From NCBI GenBank assembly GCA_937927845.1, contig CALFXE010000142.1, positions 1-27,379 on the forward strand: 27,379 nucleotides of DNA, read 5' to 3'. The translations under genes were made by a program, and so were the position numbers. Below are positions 24,676 through 27,379 of the stretch, piece by piece (within the stretch, counting starts at the first letter, position 1; the number at the start of each line of letters is the position of its first letter). Below the pieces are notes generated by a model that was given only the letters and a program-made list of their open reading frames with translations, was not told the DNA's origin and ran no database searches. This stretch comes from an uncultured Paludibacter sp. (GTDB lineage: Bacteria > Bacteroidota > Bacteroidia > Bacteroidales > Paludibacteraceae).

Positions 24676-24729
24676 GAATTTTGTTGATAACAATTTCTGT
24701 TTGTATATCAATAATCCCAAAAAATCAAC

Positions 24730-24737
24730 TACATTTG
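24730..24737 (+). promoter_or_regulatory. phoH promoter -7 element
   Basis: TACATTTG matches TAnnTTTG and lies 27 nt before the ATG. The nearest TTTG (24700-24703) is 26 nt upstream, too far for the usual spacing, so the call is tentative. If correct, the in-frame start at 24681 cannot be used. Confidence 0.45.
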
Positions 24738-24764
24738 AATTCGTCAAATCTTAAACAGAAAAGC

Positions 24765-26090
24765 ATGGGGAAAAAGAAAAATTTTGTGTTAGATACTAAT
24801 GTGATACTACACGATTATAGATGTATTTTCAATTTTGAGGAAAATGATGTTTACATACCTATGGTAGTGCTCGAAGAGCTTGATCATTTCAAAAAAGGTA
24901 ATGAGCAAATAAATTTTAATGCACGTGAATTCTCACGAGAGCTTGATTTATTGGCTAACGAACAATTATTCAAGAAGGGAGTTGAAATAGGTGAGGGAAT
25001 GGGCAGGCTATATATCATGACCAATATGGAATATCCTTCAACAATGAGTAAGATATTCTTTGAGAAAACTTCCGACCATAGTATCTTGGCTGCTTCACTT
25101 CAGTTGCAGGAAGAGATGAAAAAGACGAAGACCATCTTGATAACTAAAGATATTAACCTCCGAATGAAGGCTTTGTCGCTGGGCTTGATAGCTGAAGATT
25201 ATATTAATGATAAGGTTACAAATCATAATATATTTGATAAAAATCATGAAATATATGAAAATGTGCCAACAGAAATAATTGAGCAGTTGTACAGTCAGGA
25301 AGCTGAATTACCTGTTGAAGCACTGGATTTTGCATCAGATATAGAACCACAGGATTGTTTTGTGTTGCGAAGTAACAGAGCAAGTGTTTTGGCTCGTTAT
25401 AATCCTCATACTAACTCTATTAAGCGTATCTCTAAGGAGAGATGTTTTGGTATAGAACCAAGAAATGCTGAACAAACTTTTGCTATTAATGTATTGCTTG
25501 ATGACAGTGTGAAATTAGTTGCACTGACCGGTAAATCGGGTACGGGTAAGACTTTGTTGGCTTTGGCTGCTGCACTACAAAAACATGATGCCTATAAGCA
25601 AATATTGTTAGCACGACCAATTATAGCCCTTGCTAATAGAGACTTAGGATTTCTGCCTGGTGATGAACAACATAAAGTTGCACCTTATATGCAACCATTA
25701 TTCGATAATTTGAATGTTATCAAAAATCAGTTTTCCTATCAGGGAAAAGAAGTCAGATTGATAGAGGAGTTGCAAAGAAATAATCAGTTGGTTATCGAGG
25801 CATTAGCTTATATTCGAGGACGTAGTCTCAGCGAAACTTTCTTTATAGTAGATGAAGCCCAAAATCTTACTCCTCATGAAGTTAAGACTATCATAACCAG
25901 GGCAGGAGAGGGAACGAAGATTGTTTTTACAGGTGATATACAACAAATAGATTCACCATATTTGGATATGTTCTCGAATGGTTTGGTGTATATGATTGAC
26001 AGAATGCATGGTCAAGATATTTTTGCACACATCAATCTTGTGAAAGGCGAAAGAAGTTATTTGTCGGAGTTGGCAAGTAATCTTTTATAG
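24765..26090 (+). CDS. PIN-PhoH fusion protein (nuclease plus ATPase/helicase domains)
   Basis: A 441-residue cytoplasmic protein in two parts. Residues 5-150 form a PIN nuclease domain with acidic residues at Asp10 (FVLDTNVILHD), Glu38 (VVLEELDHFK), Asp104 (TSDHSILAA) and Asp129 (ILITKDINLRMKAL). Residues about 225-441 form the PhoH ATPase: Walker A LTGKSGTGKTLL (254-265), Walker B FFIVDEAQNLTPHE (359-372), and a sensor-like VFTGDIQQID. Mycobacterial PhoH2 of the same layout has RNA helicase and RNase activity, so RNA processing is the likely role. The ATG at 24765 begins at the conserved PIN strand. Its 3' end overlaps the convergent gene by 6 nt. All acidic and nucleotide-binding residues appear intact. 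Confidence 0.93.
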   Translation: MGKKKNFVLDTNVILHDYRCIFNFEENDVYIPMVVLEELDHFKKGNEQINFNAREFSRELDLLANEQLFKKGVEIGEGMGRLYIMTNMEYPSTMSKIFFEKTSDHSILAASLQLQEEMKKTKTILITKDINLRMKALSLGLIAEDYINDKVTNHNIFDKNHEIYENVPTEIIEQLYSQEAELPVEALDFASDIEPQDCFVLRSNRASVLARYNPHTNSIKRISKERCFGIEPRNAEQTFAINVLLDDSVKLVALTGKSGTGKTLLALAAALQKHDAYKQILLARPIIALANRDLGFLPGDEQHKVAPYMQPLFDNLNVIKNQFSYQGKEVRLIEELQRNNQLVIEALAYIRGRSLSETFFIVDEAQNLTPHEVKTIITRAGEGTKIVFTGDIQQIDSPYLDMFSNGLVYMIDRMHGQDIFAHINLVKGERSYLSELASNLL

Positions 26091-27050
26091 TTTTTTGGTG
26101 TTTATAAACTCCTCTACTTCCTGAATATCAACATCTTTTAAAAGCACACACTTTTCCTTATCCAATAAATACAATGAAGGAATGGCACGTATTGTATAAA
26201 GTTGCTTTTGAATTTTAAAGCCTGATGTGCCGTCACGTGCATCTATCCAGTTTGAAGGAATTTCATGTTGATGTCTTTTCCAGATGTCTATTTCTTCATC
26301 AACAAACAGACTTAACAATTTTAGCTTATTGCTTTTTAGCAGATTATTTATTGCAGACGAACGTTCCAATGCAGATTTCATACGTCTACAATCGGTACAA
26401 TCGGGATTATTGAAATATATTAGAATAAATTCAGACTGAATATTATGTAAAGTGTCATGTTTCCCATTCGACATAATAAAATCAAAATCATTTGCTATTG
26501 TGCCTCGTCTGTTTTTATTGATGTCTTTTAATTGAGCAGCAGGTCTTAACTTCTCATTATTGTTTAACAGCTCGCTCTTTAAACTATGTTCAATAAAAAG
26601 AGCATATAATTCTTCATTACGAAAAGGAGAATTAGGGTCGTATAGATATTTCTCAGATATTTTAAAAAAATAACGATACATCTCGCCGCTATTATCTTTA
26701 GAAGACTGTAACATAAGATGTTGAATAGCCTTTTGTGCTTGGTCGGCACTAACTAAATTCAGGATATCAATAAAATCGACAAAAGCTTGTTCGCCAATAT
26801 CAGTTTGTCTGATACAATTATTATCAGAGAAATTAAAATTATCCCACCAGTGCATTACCAAATAGTTTGCACGATTATTATTGGTCGTTATCATTAATGG
26901 AATATCCGGCAATGAAAAGCAATCGGAGTATTTGTCTGTAGCAGATTTGTTATTGTCGATTTGTTGTTGTCCGTTAATAATGTCGTTCGCACCAATAATA
27001 CCAACAAGTAACAATAATAAAGACACACTATTATAAAAAATTTTATCCAT
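26085..27050 (-). CDS. DUF5106-like plus thioredoxin-fold protein
   Basis: A 321-residue exported protein. A hydrophobic N-terminal segment (YNSVSLLLLLVGIIGA, residues 6-21) acts as a signal peptide or anchor. Residues about 45-175 resemble the Bacteroidota DUF5106 domain (LVMHWWDNFNFSD, FVDFIDILNLVSAD); the assignment is from memory. Residues about 185-321 are thioredoxin-like: ILIYFNNPDCTDCRRMKSAL with a Cys218-x-x-Cys221 motif, then IRAIPSLYLLDKEKCV with the cis-Pro loop. It probably acts on disulfides or as a redox-linked protein in the periplasm. The CTDC sequence differs from the usual CGPC/CxPC. Convergent with phoH, overlapping by 6 nt. Confidence 0.82.
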   Translation of the reverse strand: MDKIFYNSVSLLLLLVGIIGANDIINGQQQIDNNKSATDKYSDCFSLPDIPLMITTNNNRANYLVMHWWDNFNFSDNNCIRQTDIGEQAFVDFIDILNLVSADQAQKAIQHLMLQSSKDNSGEMYRYFFKISEKYLYDPNSPFRNEELYALFIEHSLKSELLNNNEKLRPAAQLKDINKNRRGTIANDFDFIMSNGKHDTLHNIQSEFILIYFNNPDCTDCRRMKSALERSSAINNLLKSNKLKLLSLFVDEEIDIWKRHQHEIPSNWIDARDGTSGFKIQKQLYTIRAIPSLYLLDKEKCVLLKDVDIQEVEEFINTKKL

Positions 27051-27080
27051 TAGTTGTTTTGTCCTGAATATTTATAGCGA

Positions 27081-27088
27081 CAAAGATA
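27081..27088 (-). promoter_or_regulatory. -7 element for the DUF5106-thioredoxin gene
   Basis: Read on the minus strand this is TATCTTTG, an exact consensus match, 30 nt upstream of the ATG. The expected -33 region falls inside the end of repeat family B, where no TTTG is found at the standard distance (a TTG is 13 nt away). Confidence 0.5.
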
Positions 27089-27097
27089 ATACTTTTA

Positions 27098-27183
27098 ACA
27101 TCAACCGATTGCGACTATAGAGAAATTCCCTTGCTTCTCGCTGTCCGACCGACTGCAATTGTAGAGGAGTTCCCTCAGTCGCT
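27098..27183 (+). repeat. Repeat family B, inverted partner of 23563-23648
   Basis: An 86-bp sequence starting ACATCAACCGATTGCGACTA and ending CCCTCAGTCGCT. It matches the reverse complement of 23563-23648 at 84 of 86 positions. Its last 35 bases (from 27149) are also the start of the first 101-bp tandem unit. Confidence 0.9.
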
Positions 27184-27379
27184 CCTTTGGCTTCGCCAAG
27201 TAGCTCTTTCGGGATGACACGCTCGTTAGCGGGTGGTGTATACAGAAAACCGACTGCAATTGCAGAGGAGTTCCCTCAGTCACTCCTTTGGCTTCGCCAA
27301 GTAGCTCTTTCGGGATGACACGCTCGTTAGCGGGTGGTGTATACAGAAAACCGACTGCAATTGCAGAGGAGTTCCCTCA
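27149..27379 (+). repeat. 101-bp tandem repeat, running off the window end
   Basis: Units begin with CCGACTGCAATTG at 27149, 27250 and 27351, a period of exactly 101 bp. The third is cut by the window end after 29 bases. The first two units differ at only two positions (TTGTAG/TTGCAG and GTCGCTC/GTCACTC). Each unit holds two small dyads, TTGGCTTCGCCAA and CGCTCGTTAGCG. The period is not a multiple of three, and the open frame across it on the minus strand looks incidental. The 329-nt stretch from 27051 contains only this tract and a promoter element. Confidence 0.92.

Noticed and set aside
24681..24764. Upstream in-frame start giving the PIN-PhoH protein 28 extra residues.
   Set aside because: The extension would cover the candidate -7 element at 24730 and precedes the conserved PIN strand; it looks like intergenic sequence.
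27101..27283. A 60-codon open frame on the minus strand over the 101-bp tandem repeat.
   Set aside because: The repeat period (101) is not a multiple of three, so the frame changes from unit to unit; there is no signal of selection for coding.
27149..27379. Possible CRISPR array.
   Set aside because: The whole 101-bp unit is repeated with no unique spacers, and no cas genes are present. The heptad arrays also lack the repeat-spacer alternation.

Overview
The window looks like chromosomal DNA of a member of Bacteroidota, most likely order Bacteroidales. The grounds are AT-rich genes, several clear Bacteroidota-type promoters (a TTTG or TTG box about 18-20 nt upstream of TAnnTTTG), a protein with a type IX secretion (T9SS) C-terminal sorting domain, Bacteroidota-specific families (DUF4924, a Porin_10-like protein, a DUF5106-thioredoxin fusion), and the gene block coaX / outer-membrane protein / TPR / LptC. 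No rRNA, tRNA, CRISPR array or prophage was seen.

Layout. 93-2253: translation and RNA-related genes (rplY, pth, an S4-domain RNA-binding protein) followed by a DUF4924 protein. 2266-6452: surface-sugar genes rfbA, rfbC and rfbD for dTDP-L-rhamnose (rfbB is absent here), then a GT39-family membrane glycosyltransferase. 6463-10205, minus strand: a Cys/Met-metabolism PLP enzyme (probable O-acetylhomoserine sulfhydrylase) and pheT. 10511-12555: an acyl-CoA ligase and a 58-residue acidic lipoprotein gene with its own promoter and a strong terminator. 12746-21424: a long plus-strand run of hisG, coaX, an outer-membrane protein, a TPR protein, lptC, a putative porin, a membrane-anchored solute-binding-like protein and metA. 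21601-23421: an intact IS1182-like insertion sequence with perfect 20-bp terminal inverted repeats. 23771-27050: a T9SS cargo protein, a PIN-PhoH protein and, convergent with it, a DUF5106-thioredoxin protein. 27098-27379: the start of a repeat tract that runs off the window.

How genes work together: rfbA/C/D make the activated deoxysugar for surface glycans. MetA (Glu111, which predicts acetyl-CoA use) and the distant PLP sulfhydrylase would form a direct-sulfhydrylation route to homocysteine. LptC and its neighbours form an envelope-biogenesis block.

The least explained content is intergenic. (1) Three gaps (3750-3925, 10206-10510, 15586-15743) hold mosaic arrays of several different but mostly 7-nt repeat words, in a consistent module order, each interrupted by a different short palindrome. 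Two of them share a 34-bp head just after a stop codon and a tail that runs into the next start codon. (2) A second repeat family, marked by TCCCTCAGTCGCT, flanks the insertion sequence, forms an 86-bp inverted pair around the 3.4-kb T9SS/phoH segment, and becomes a 101-bp tandem repeat at the window end.
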